Shown: piece by piece, positions 37,536 through 49,400 of the stretch
How positions within the stretch are numbered: the first letter of the stretch is position 1
Layout: each line of letters starts with the position of its first letter
Source of the DNA: Nyssa sinensis
Taxonomy: Eukaryota; Streptophyta; Magnoliopsida; Cornales; Nyssaceae
Direction: 5' to 3'
Assembly: GCA_008638375.1 (NCBI GenBank)
Contig: CM018037.1
Location: 32,721,076-32,785,075, forward strand
Length of the DNA stretch: 64,000 bases
Made by a program: the position numbers and the translations under genes
Notes under the pieces: model-generated
The model's input: the letters and a program-made list of their open reading frames with translations, nothing else
What the model was told of the DNA's origin: nothing
The model's database searches: none

Positions 37536-40500
37536 ATGGAGGGAGGAATTGATACTGATGCAGCACTTGATTATGCTGAATTTCAGATTTTTGCGAGGCA
37601 AAACAGGTTCACTTCTTCCTAAAAGTCTGACTGGGGCATACATATCATATAAGTTTATTTGTTTGCGTAAACAGAGGCAGTTAATTGCTACCTTTTTTGC
37701 TTTCTAAATTTTTGTAACTCCATTTTTTTTAATTTTTTTATTTTTGAATATAATAAATTCTTACTTGTCAAAAGAGAAACCTCAAATTTTATATTAAGTC
37801 ACTGAGAAAATTGGACTACTTTTGACCCATCTGCATTAAATAGGAAAGAATATAGTAAAACAGAAAATTCATTTTGATTTAAAATGAGAATAGATTGATG
37901 CTGAAAATCTACCTTCATCATCAAATGAGATATGTTATCATCATTATTTGGTGGAATTGAAATTAGTAGTCTAAATGGTTTGCACCGGGATTTGATTAAA
38001 AGCATAGTCAAAACAGATGGGATAAGATAACAAGTGATTCACTTGGTTATTTGATTAAATCTTCCAAATTTGAGTTGATTTATATATATTTGATCGGTGA
38101 GTTGATTTTAATGTAATACCCAATCTTGGATTCTTTCTTAATCATTTTTTCTTTTGATAAGTGATTCTTTCTTAATTATTGCATGATAAATAACACTGAT
38201 TTTGAATGTTTCTCAAAAAAATTTCATACCCTTATTCATTGTAAGGAAATTTGACTTTAGAAATTTGCACCATGAAACTCAGTATTCATTTAGTGGTGGA
38301 AAAACTACTCACTTAAAGTTATCATTAGATAATAAATATCATTATTGTTGTCATAATAATAATGATAATTAGTAATCATCATCAATATCATCATCGCCAT
38401 TTTTTTTTGATAGTTATTATCATCATCATCATCATTAGATGATCATTAGTAGTCTTGTCAGTAGGCTATGGTTTCAAGCTTGGCTCATCATTTCTGATTA
38501 CCACGATTGAACTCTCTGAAATTGTTGAAAGGGTTGTTTTACTTTGTTATAGGTATGAGGCATGTGGATGCAGTGGCAACAAAGTAGAAACATTAGCATC
38601 TGGGCTTCTGGAACACCTATTGCCACACTTACCCAAATTAAAAGATCTGTACTCTAAAGGATCCAATATTAACTTCAGACTTCAACCACCCAAAAATCTT
38701 GATGGCGTTGACTGGTTTACAAAATCCACATTAACAAGGTTCAATTCATTAACGGCATTTCTTGATTTATCCCTTTGCCTTTTGTTTGTTATGGACAATA
38801 TATTGATGCTGAATTCTGTCACTGTAATCTTTATTTATCTCATCAGATTTCTGCATATTGTTGGTTCACCGGACATACTAAATATCACCAATGCAATCGA
38901 AAACGAGATATCTCAACTGGAGGAATCAAGAAGGTTTCATGTTTCTTTATATGGGAAGGTAATATCCCCAAAAAAAGCACACATGCACACCCATAGAAAA
39001 GAAACAAATAAGTGTAATATCTTATATCCTTTTTTCCAGAGTGTTATTTGAAATTTGCAAACATGTATTCCCTTTTCAGGGTCATCAGGATCATTTTGGA
39101 AGTGGGGAAACAGGTTAGTTTGACTAAGTTCTATTGTAAGCTTTCAACTTAACAAAGTTTTATCCCAACTATTTAGGGTCAGTAAATAGAAATCATGTCT
39201 CGCCATTCCACTGTATTTAATACCATTCCCACAGTTAATACCATTCCACTCTATTGTAAGCTTAAGTGTACTAAGTACAGAGTCACATGATGGTTTTGCT
39301 GGTTTTGCACTACAAATAGGGATTGCTACTTGAGGTGATTCTGACCAAAACCCGAGTGAATTATCTGATAGTAGGTTTGTTAATGTTGTGTTTTAATGAT
39401 GTTGGTCATTATAAAGTATAATATATTTACATATATTATGTATGCTATGCTGCATAAATTTTCTACGCAGACTATTTATTAAACTGACCTAACCTGTCCC
39501 AATTTAAGGTGTCGTTACATACCTGAGTAGGATCTGTTTGGCCCTTGGGTTGGACATACTGGTATGGACTTTGGACTCTGGAGTGTAAAATGATCTCATC
39601 TCAAAGTAACCCACTAGACCCCTAGCTTTGGGGATCTGAGGCTCAAAAGGTTCATCTGTTGTGTAATTGGAGCTTAAGTGTTTCCTAGTAATATTTTATG
39701 TGCAACATTTTGCATGCTTTTGTACCTTCTATTGATGTTAGAATCTGCAGAGAGACAGAGAGAGAGGAAAGGTTGCATTTCCATTTAAGATGCATATGGA
39801 TATTCTGATATGTAAGTTTAATACATTTAATGATATGTTAAGCAAGTCTAGACTTTCCAATTCAGACCAATTAGTTTTCTTCAACAAGTCAAGTGTGTTA
39901 ATCATGTGGGTAGAGGGGAATGAATATCACTGTCCACCCCCATTTTCTTTCCTTGTTTCCTTCATTTGTATTTTGACCAAGATTTTTTTTTCTTGCTTTT
40001 CCAATCTATTTCCAATTGTATTTCTCCATTCATTTCTTAGGAGACACTTATTATTGTTGCTCTCTTTTGACAACAGATGGTGGCAACTCGAATGGCATGG
40101 CACCGATGCTGAAAGTAATTGCTTTTCTCTTCACCTCTTAGTATATCATTTTATATACAGCATATATCTGTATTTGGCAACTAATATGATTCATAGTGTG
40201 TCCACAGGCTGAAGTTAAGATTGTGTCATCAGATGCATCAAAGTATGTTGCATTGATTGTTTTGTTTTCAGTTAACAATTTTTAGTGGACAACATCTCCA
40301 CTAAACCATAGAGTGAATACTGACAGGAATGAATTACTGCAAGCAATGGACTTGAGGCTTACCGCATTACGAGGGGAATTAGCTGCCACTTTCGACCTGT
40401 GCTGCTGGGACAACATGCTCTCCTAAGGATATCGCTGATCTAAAGAAATTTTCTCAACATGTTGGAGCAATTGAGTTAAGGTACCTTAGCTGCAAGGCTA

Positions 40501-43500
40501 ATTTTCTGAATGTACTAACAATAGGGTTGCAACTACCGAGATTTATCAATTGTTAAGGTTTATTTCAGGAATTCTTTGTGGAAGTTTGTAGAACTGAGCC
40601 AAAAGAGCCAGACTCTTGTTTTCCCAAGTGATGACAGATCCCGTTTCACACATGATTCAAGGAATGACAGTGTCAGTAAGTCAGAAGGGAATAACAAGGT
40701 ATCTAGACTATCAGACCTAGAGGCACCTGTCAAATATGGAGTTTCCCCTGCAAAAGTTGCCCAGGTTGAGCGACAGTGCTCAACAGAAAGTGAGGAATCT
40801 TCTCATTCAAGTGAAGAGGATCGACCATCTGTGGAAAGAAGTCGTACACTTATTAGATCTGCATCGCCTAGAAGGTCAGCATCTCCAATGCGGAGGGTCC
40901 AAATAGGGCGATCTGGGTCACGCAGGGCTACTGCACTAACCATTAAGAGCCTTAATTATTTTCCTGCTAGAGAGCGGACATTGTCTCATAGAGATGCAGC
41001 TACAAACAGTAGTGAAGATGAAGGATCTGAGCAACCCTCTAAAAAATCTGAGAGTAACGTAAGGCGAATGAGTGTGCAAGATGCAATCCACCTTTTTGAA
41101 AGCAAACAGAGAGATCAAAATGTGGATGTTCAGAAGAGGAGTTCATTTTTAGATACCTCTGTCAGTGCCAATAAATCTGTTCTGAGAAGATGGAGTGCAG
41201 GTATGGGAGAAAGTTCCACCCAATCCCTCCCAGAAATTGTTTCTGAAAGTTCTGTTCTAATGACTCCCAATAATTTAGAGGGCGGAGAAATTCTAAAGAG
41301 TTCACTGGAAGTGAAACCCTGAGTCTGATTTCATTTCTGGAGGTCACAATGCTGTTGAGACTGCTGAAGTAGATGTAAATTTGGACACATCTGAAAAAAG
41401 AGCATCTTATCCAATTTGTGTTCAAGCAGATACTCTTGTAATCCAAAAAGAGGAAAATAGTGAAAAATTAACCTCATCAACCGAATGGAATCGGCAGAAG
41501 GAAGCAGAGTTGAACCAGATGCTGATGAAAATGATGGAAAGTAAACCTGTTAGATACCAGAATATGGTGCCTGATAATTGCAGAAGCCAAAATGTTCACT
41601 GTGACCAGAGAGGTGGGTTTTATGACCACTACAAGGAAAAGAGGGATGAGAAACTTCGTGGAGAAACAGCTGGAAAGCGAGCAGAGAAAGAAGCACAATT
41701 TAGAGCAATGCAGAAAATTCTTGATAAAAGAAAAACTGAAATGGTCTCCTCAAATATAACTGAAGTTAGTAAAAAACATTATCTGAGTAAGCCTCAAAAA
41801 TCACCTAAGAATTTATCTCAATCTACAAATCCCAACAAGGAAACCTCAAAACCTGCTGTTGCAAAGAAAGCTTCATCAAAAGCATCACCCCTGCCTGCCG
41901 TGCGTAAGTCATGGCCATCAACACCATCACCAAGGGCCACTGGGACATCACCAGCTAAGACATCACCATCTAAAACTCCTGGTGGAACCACTTCTGCTGG
42001 CACTACACCTAATTGTCGGAAACCTCAGCCAGCGCCATCCATTTCTCGGTCAAGTCCTAAGGTGGAAAGATCACAGCAGCGACCAAAAAATGTGAAGGCA
42101 AACAAGAATGATGCTAACAAGAGCATGAAAGGTTGGAATGAGAAGCAGCAGCTGACAGTAAAAAAAACTGGGAAAATGGCAAAAACCAAAGTTCAGACAA
42201 CTTCTGGAGAACAATCTTCCATGATTTCGGTGAAGCCTAGTTTTTATGGCAAGGTGACCAAGAAGAGCAGTGTGGTGCCACTGGAGTCGAAACTGGAGAC
42301 GAAGCCAGAGTCAAAGCTGGAGTCGAAGCCTTTTCTCCGTAAGGGCTCCCGAACTGGCCTTGCTGTTGCTCCCGCTGTAGTGAAGACAAAAGTTTCTTCT
42401 CAGCCCGAGGAATCTTTGAGAAACTCTGGAAATCTGATTCAAGATCAAGAAAATGATGTGGTTACTAACACTTCTAATCTTCTTGGTCAGCAGCAGGAGA
42501 GGGATCTTGAAGCATTGCAAATTCATGCTGATTTAGAATCAGAAACTCCAGTAAATTGCCAACAGAAATGTGATGACGCAGAGAGCTGTGATCAAGTTAC
42601 CGCCGACTGTGATGATAGCTTTAAAAGACAGGCAGAGTCTGCATCAAAAACTGAGGCTGAAGAAGAATTTATCATCTCCCCATCTGCTTGGGTGGAAATA
42701 GAAGAGCTTCAGGACCTACCTATTCCATGTGATGACAGCAGATGCCAAATTGCATCTCCAGCAATTGTTGCTCCAGTTGCGATGGCAAGTCCACATGTCC
42801 GCCATTCTTTGTCTCAAATGCTGCTAGAGGAGAGCAATGAACCAGATATTGAGTGGGGAAATGCTGAGAATCCTCCTGCCATGGTCTACCAAAAAGATGC
42901 ACCCAAAGGATTGAAGAGGCTCCTGAAGTTTGCTCGAAAGAGGACAGATGCGAGTTCAACTGGTTGGTCTAGCCCATCTACCTTTTCTGAAGGAGACGAT
43001 GATACTGAGGAATCAAAAGGTTTTAGGAATAAAAATACTGACAATCTTCTGAGGAAGGCTGCCCTTTATGGGAGGAACCATGGGCAACAAAAGACTTCAT
43101 CTAGCGAAGGCTATGAGGAAAACTCAGCCGCTTGTGAACTACTTTCTGGTACATTTACTTCATGCCTTGCTTTGCATCCTTACTGCCAATAAATATTAAA
43201 CTCTGGATTCCTTTGAACTGTTTATTATATGGGTAGTTAGTAGATAATACAAAACTCAATAGTTACTTCGAACATTAGATGTCCATTTGGGGCAGCTTTT
43301 GTAATCCGCTTTTGGCATTTGTATTTGTAAAAGCTGTCCTAGGAAATGTGCTTGGCCGTTTGGCCAAACTTTTAAAACTGTCTCTGTTAATTTTGCTTCC
43401 CTAAATGCACAAAAAGCTGTTTTTTCACAAACATGCGTTTGTGTGTTTGGTGAAGCAACCCCAAACACGCACTACATGTATTTTGTGAAGAGAGAAAACA

Positions 43501-44092
43501 CGAGAATGTTACAAGTGTTGGCTTGGGTTTTCATAAGCATTATATTTTCATATATTACTCTTACCGAAATAGCATGAAATCACCCCGTATCTTCGTAGTG
43601 TTGTTTACTTCTTTTTTCCCTTGCCCTTTTTTTAAAAAAAATTGTTTTAGCAGCATATGTTTGCTAGTTCTTCATATATTGTCATTGGAAACTGTATATC
43701 TTTGTAGCTTCAGTTTTGACACATTTTGCTTATTGTGGAATCTAATACCGATAGTAATAATGGATATTATTATAATGCAGCTCAATCAAATATAAGCAAA
43801 TTCACTGCTCAGAGTTCTTCTCAGCTGCAGGAGGGCCATGTCTCGGCTGCAGCGACCACAACCAAAGGTGATTTTTGTTATCCTTTTCCCAGTTCTTTAG
43901 TTTCTTTTCCTGCTTCCAATTCCTTACATTTTCCGTACAAATATGCTTCTTTCCTTCCTTTTTCCCACTTATCTTTTCTTATTGCCCATAAATTCCAATA
44001 TTCTCCACTATGTTTGTGTTTCAGCAACAAGGTCATTCTTCTCTCTTTCAGCATTTAGGGGCACCAAACCAAGCGAGACAAAGCTTCGTTAA
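37536..44092 (+). CDS. COP1-interacting-protein-like large Ser/Lys-rich protein, with two apparent frameshifts
   Basis: Ten exons: 37536-37606, 38553-38738, 38847-38958, 39080-39113, 40077-40114, 40208-40242, 40327-40480, 40569-43148, 43781-43867, 44025-44092. The protein would be about 1,120 residues if two single-base insertions are discounted. The N-terminal ~190 residues ([51 protein letters not shown]) match the globular N-terminal module shared with COP1-interacting protein 7 and relatives, a family often auto-annotated as GPI-anchored adhesin-like. The remainder is low-complexity, with Ser/Pro/Lys-rich repeats ([12 protein letters not shown]) and a coiled Arg/Glu stretch ([16 protein letters not shown]). 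The C-terminus ends [13 protein letters not shown] see no GPI signal or signal peptide. In exon 7 an extra base near 40398-40401 brings a TAA at 40424-40426. In exon 8 an extra C at 41317-41319 brings a TGA at 41320-41322. Phases at every other junction are correct. Confidence 0.8.
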
Positions 44093-46424
44093 TGCCAAGG
44101 AGCACTTAAAAAGTATGCGATCTGTAGCGTATGCCTTCTCTCTGTGGTCATATACAGATGAAACTCTGCAATTTTTACTCACTTCAGAGGTCAGAGAGGG
44201 ATCGATCCTTTTTTGTCTCTGTGCGTGCATGCATCCGTCAATTCATATGTTAATCACGCCATTAGCACCTAAAACAACAGATTCATAATTTGTCTAGGCT
44301 GCTGATCTTTTTTTGTTCATATGTTGTATGACCCATCTGCATAATGTTAAACCTTCAGATGTTTAAACTTTGGCTCACCATTTTATGTTGAGTTTGTTCC
44401 TATATTTATGCTCTGCAGTAGAAACACAATTTTCATTTGGTTTGGCTTAACTGGGTACATTACAAGAATTATCGTTCAATAAAAATAAGATAAAATTAGA
44501 GAGGCCGTCTAACTTCTCTTGAACACAGCATCTTCTATTCATCCCATAAATTGCTTGATGGAGCTGATAGACTTTACATATCATTTTCCTTCAATATGTT
44601 AAATCTAGTATTGATGTGACGTAAAATTTAAGATAAGAATTTAGCAAGTGTAGCATTGAATATGCATTATTGCCTTGAAATTAGTCATATTATGATAAAT
44701 TAGGGTTTGGAATCTACTGCAAAAAGAATTAATTGCATTATTTTTGTGAAAAAAATCACTGTACTTGGAATTATACAAAAATGTGGAGTGGGGCTAAAAT
44801 AACACAAATAAAACAAAATCAAGGCTACTTGAATTTCAATCTTCATTTCACCTGTTAGTACGGATAATAGACTGTAATTTATTTTTTTAATTTTTAATTT
44901 TTTTTATAGCTATATAGCTCAATTTTAAAAAATCCAAATTTTAATTCTATTTAATATTTGGCCAAATTTGTGACACAAAATGTCATGGGTGAAATGAGGT
45001 GTTACATATATACAGTAATGTTCATGTAACACATCATTCAACCATTGTCATGGTCTAAGAAATCATTAAATATATTCATAATATGATACTAACTATTCAT
45101 TATATTTCAATTCATGATTACATATTTGTACTAATGTAAGATCGATTATGTCTTCTTGATGTGAAAGCGAAAGCAAATAAAGATAAAAGATTGATCATGT
45201 CTTGCTCCGTGTGAAAGCGAAAGCAAATAAAGATAAAAGAAATAAATAAATAAAATGAGAAATATGGGTCCTCTTTGTCATTTGGAAATTCAAGAAAAGA
45301 AATGAAACGGAAGATTAATTTGACCGCATTTTTTATATTCTTTCAAAACATGAAAAAAAAATTAAAGAAAATAAATATCAGTTAGATTTATGACACTCTT
45401 TTGTAATTATCACTCTCTTTTATTTTTTTAAATAAATTATATTAATATCTCTTAAAAATTTTAATAATTACATTAATTTTTTTTTTAAATTTATGAAATT
45501 ATACTGATTTTTTTTTTATTTTTACTAACAAATTACAAATATCTCATTCAATTAATTTTTTTAAAATAGAAATATTGTCCTATTTATTTATTTATTTTTT
45601 TGTATTTTTATATTTTGACCATTTTATTTCTATATAAATTAAGAATAAGTTATTTACTTTAAATTTATTTTTACATTAAATATATTTTTTTAAAAAGGTT
45701 AAAAAAATTGATCAAAATTTTAAAAAGATAAAAAAAGAATAATTTTGTTATTTTAAAAAAATTAATTACAGAAAATATATATAATTTGTTAATAAAATCT
45801 TTGTAGTGAAATGGAAATTTGGTAACCCAACTTGCTGTTGGGTTAATTTGGTAACCCGTCTTTGTGGGGGCGTCAACACCGATAGAGAGAGAGAGAGAGA
45901 GAGACAGAGAGAGAGAGCGCGAGTGTGGGACATCCAAATTGCAAGACGATGATAAGGCCGTCTCGTCGTCTCCTACTGTAGCTCATAAAGTGTGAAGAAT
46001 AGGGCTTTTTAAACCAACCCATTTCTTCATGTTTAGTAATCTGCACTACGTCGACGAAGAGACGACTGAATTAGGTAACTTATTCAATACAAAGTCCTTA
46101 TCTTTTAACTTCTTGCATTTTTCCCCCGATATTACTAACTTCACTCGTTATACTCAGTTAATCATCGTTTTAGGGCTCAAGGTTTATCTTAATTTTACCT
46201 TTTAGGGTTCCATATATAGATATACATTTTCAGCTAGCGTGATTGAAGAGAACAACCCCAACACATGAAGGTTTTTGTTATGATATATGTCGTTTTTGGA
46301 ACGATATACATTTGTCCGATTAACTTTATGCCTCAAGCTTTGTCTGTAATCTGTATGACTGCGTTTATGTGTTGTTTGTCTACTGTTTTCGTTTTGTGTA
46401 TGATTTTTGGGTCCGCAGCAACGG
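44093..46424. other. 3' UTR, AT-rich spacer and TOC34 leader
   Basis: No further gene seen. Poly-T/A-rich DNA spans 44.4-45.8 kb. A (GA)n tract (45883-45918) probably lies in or near the TOC34 leader. A likely TOC34 leader intron runs from 46075 (gtaact) to 46418 (ccgcag), leaving six bases before the ATG. Confidence 0.5.
45141..45240. repeat. 50-bp tandem duplication
   Basis: Two adjacent units share the exact block gtgaaagcgaaagcaaataa plus agataaaaga. The first ~20 bases of each unit (gatcgattatgtcttcttgat / gatcatgtcttgctccgt) have diverged. Confidence 0.9.
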
Positions 46425-49400
46425 ATGGGGTCTCCATTGATCCGAGAATGGACTGGCATTCAGCAGTTCCCTGCTGCCACTCAGACCAAATTGCTTGAAT
46501 TGTTGGGAAAACTAAAGCAGGAGGTATAGTTCTCTCTCTCAAACAACGTGACTTATATTGCATGTATCTGTTTGGTTCCTGAGAAAGAGCAAAAGAAAAG
46601 CATACCAAGTAAAAATTTTGGGTTATAATGAAAAACAGAAAAACTCCAACTCAATTAAGTAAATGGCTGTTTTAGACTTATTTGAGTGGATTTTTTCCCC
46701 AGCATCTTTTGTTCTCTAACGCTAACTCAGGAACCAAACTCAATGGGGGGCAAATTCTTATGTTGGTCAGACGCCATTGTAGAATGTGAGCACCTTGACA
46801 GTCCTTGTGATGGGAAAAGGCGGGGTTGGAAAATCTTCAATTGTGAATTCAATCATAGGAGAAAGAGCAGTTGCTGTCAGTGCTTTCCAGGTATCTGTTG
46901 CTAGCATTGCATGTTGCAGAGTGACAGCTAAGAAGGGTTCTGAGCTTCTTCTTTGTTTAATTTTTTAAATGTATTTTTTGTTATAAAAAATGTCTTATAA
47001 TATTGCAGTCAGAAGCACCAAGACCCATGATGGTTTCACGCTCGCGAGCAGGATTTACGTTAAACATCATTGACACTCCGGGGCTTGTTGAAGGAGGATA
47101 TGTCAATGACCAGGCGCTTGAGATCATTAAGAGGTTTGTATCTGCTTCAAACAATATCAATCTTTAGATGCCTTCCTGAAGTATGTCATTCTTGATAGAT
47201 ATTCAAATATTTGACTTTTCTGCGCTTGAATATTGGAACTTTATGTACTTTAATCATCTTGTCTGTGGTAATGACTTGAATTTGTTTTGGATGGGGTTGT
47301 CTGAACAGGTTCCTTTTGAACAGAACCATAGATGTTTTACTCTACGTGGACCGTTTGGATGCTTATAGGGTGGATAACTTGGATAGGCAGGTTGTGAAAG
47401 CTATAACTGATAGTTTTGGTAAAGAAATATGGCGTAGAGGATTGGTTGTCCTCACACACGCTCAGTTCTCACCACCTGATGGATTAAGTTATGATGATTT
47501 CTTCTCCAGAAGATCAGAGGCTCTCTTAAAAGTTGTCCGTCTGGGAGCACGGATAAAGAAACAAGATATTCAGGTACATTTTATTTTTTCCTTACATTTT
47601 TTTGGTAGCTAGTTGACCTTTTTCCTTATATATATATATATATTTTTTTTTTTTTCCTTTTTCTGGTTAGTGGAGATGAAATGTTTAGTGATGATTTGTG
47701 TAACAAAAGAAGAGAGGAACAAAATATGCAGGGGGACTCTTTAGGGAAAACCTTAGGCCCTGTCTGCTTTATTTATACCCTAGCCCATTAAGAGTCCCAG
47801 TTTTCTGACATTTCTACCTGAAGGTGTTAAATAAATGCAGACAGTGCCACTTTCGTGATCTTTTAATATGTATGAATTTCCCTGCAAATGGTCAGAGATC
47901 TAATATATCACAAAGTGGCACTCAAAGAGTCCTTATGATTGAGGCTTGCGGTGAGCTGAAATCACCTAGCACCCTCAGAGTCCTTATGATTGAGGCTGCA
48001 GCCTCCCACATTGGTGAAAGTTGGGATTCTCAAAGTATACCACCAAATGTATCCAGACTTAGCCAGCATGCTATAAGCCACAGTTGTGGGCCCAACAACC
48101 ATTGATAGGTGGCCTGTCTGCTGTATCTTAGAAAATGTTGCTCAATACCCTAGCCCATCAAGAGTCCCAGTTTTATAACATTTTAACCTGAAGGTGTTAG
48201 ATAAATCTAGACAGTGCCACTTTCTTGATCTTGTAATATGTATGAATTTCCCTGCAAATAATCAGAGATCTAATATATCACAAAGTGGCTCTCAAAGAGT
48301 CCTTATGATTGAGGCTTGCAGTGAGCTGAAATTACCTGAAGAACAGCTTGGAAGGGCCTTATGATTGAGGCTTGTAGTGAGCCGAAGTTACCTGGAGAAC
48401 CGCTTGGATTAGTTAAAATTGAATTAGGTCGATTGAGTTCCTTAACAATAGCCGTCCAAGTTTGTTAAACGCGAGTATGAAGTTCTTCTCGTGCTGAGGG
48501 TGTTCTGAAATATTTTTAGTGGTGAGAAGAGTGTTGGAATGTTCACGAGTCTCACAATCTTTGAACACGTATGTTCTAGTGGCTCTTAATCTGGTAGCTT
48601 CCTTGTGAGATTAAAAATTGGCCACTAGTGTCAACAGGCAAGTCAACCAGTCCTTTTCCATAAATAGCTTCTTTTTTCTTTAGCTGAATCCCAACCCTGT
48701 ATAAGCTCAGAAAGCCTGTTGGCATTGTCTCCAAGCTAGCTAGAGTTGAATTCCAGGCTAAAAATGTTATGATCTACTCATCATGCCAAGAAGCTGTCTA
48801 CAAATAAGTATAGGATAGATGACTGTTTGATTACTCGGCAAGCCCAAGGGTCTTCTACACAGGCACCAACAGGAGGTTGAAGGGATTTCGATTGTCCAAA
48901 TGGAGCTCCTCCCCTGAAATGTTTTTGAAGCCATGATATCCAAAGGTGTTTATTGAAAGAAGTGACATGCCATGTGGGCAGTGTGTCTTAAGGGAATTGC
49001 TACATTTTGCAATCTTGCACATTCTGAGGCCCCTTTCTAATTTGGTGAGGCTGATCCTTATCCTTAATTCCTCCTCCCTTTCTTTTCTAATCCAGTGAAA
49101 GGAAGTGACTACTCGGTTTCTATAAGCTCGAGGTGCAATTTTGTGGTAGCTTGGAGTTAACAATCCAATAGAAGTAGGATACTTGAAGTGGTCATCTTTT
49201 ATTGCTAAGATATAGATTGGAGTTCTCTATAGAGTTTTAGCGCTCGCATTTTTAAGAATGCCCAAAAATTTGAATGAAATGTCCATAAATAAAAAATGTT
49301 GAGTGGGTGATGGCATTTAATCAGCTTATCCAAATAAATTGCTTCAGGGGATCAGCAAAACGAAGAGAATCATGTGTTGAGTTTTGTAGCAATCTTTCCA

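Noticed and set aside
38380..38440. CRISPR-like or other ordered array at the ATC/CAT repeats
   Set aside because: It is a simple degenerate ATC trinucleotide tract in an intron, with no spacer structure, in a plant genome.
43255..43490. MITE in intron 8 of the COP1-interacting-like gene
   Set aside because: Several tgtttgg and ccaaac strings occur, but I could not find matching inverted ends with a target duplication.
48855..49163. Minus-strand open frame of ~100 codons in the TOC34 intron
   Set aside because: No recognisable domain, no splice context and atypical composition; more likely degraded repeat DNA.
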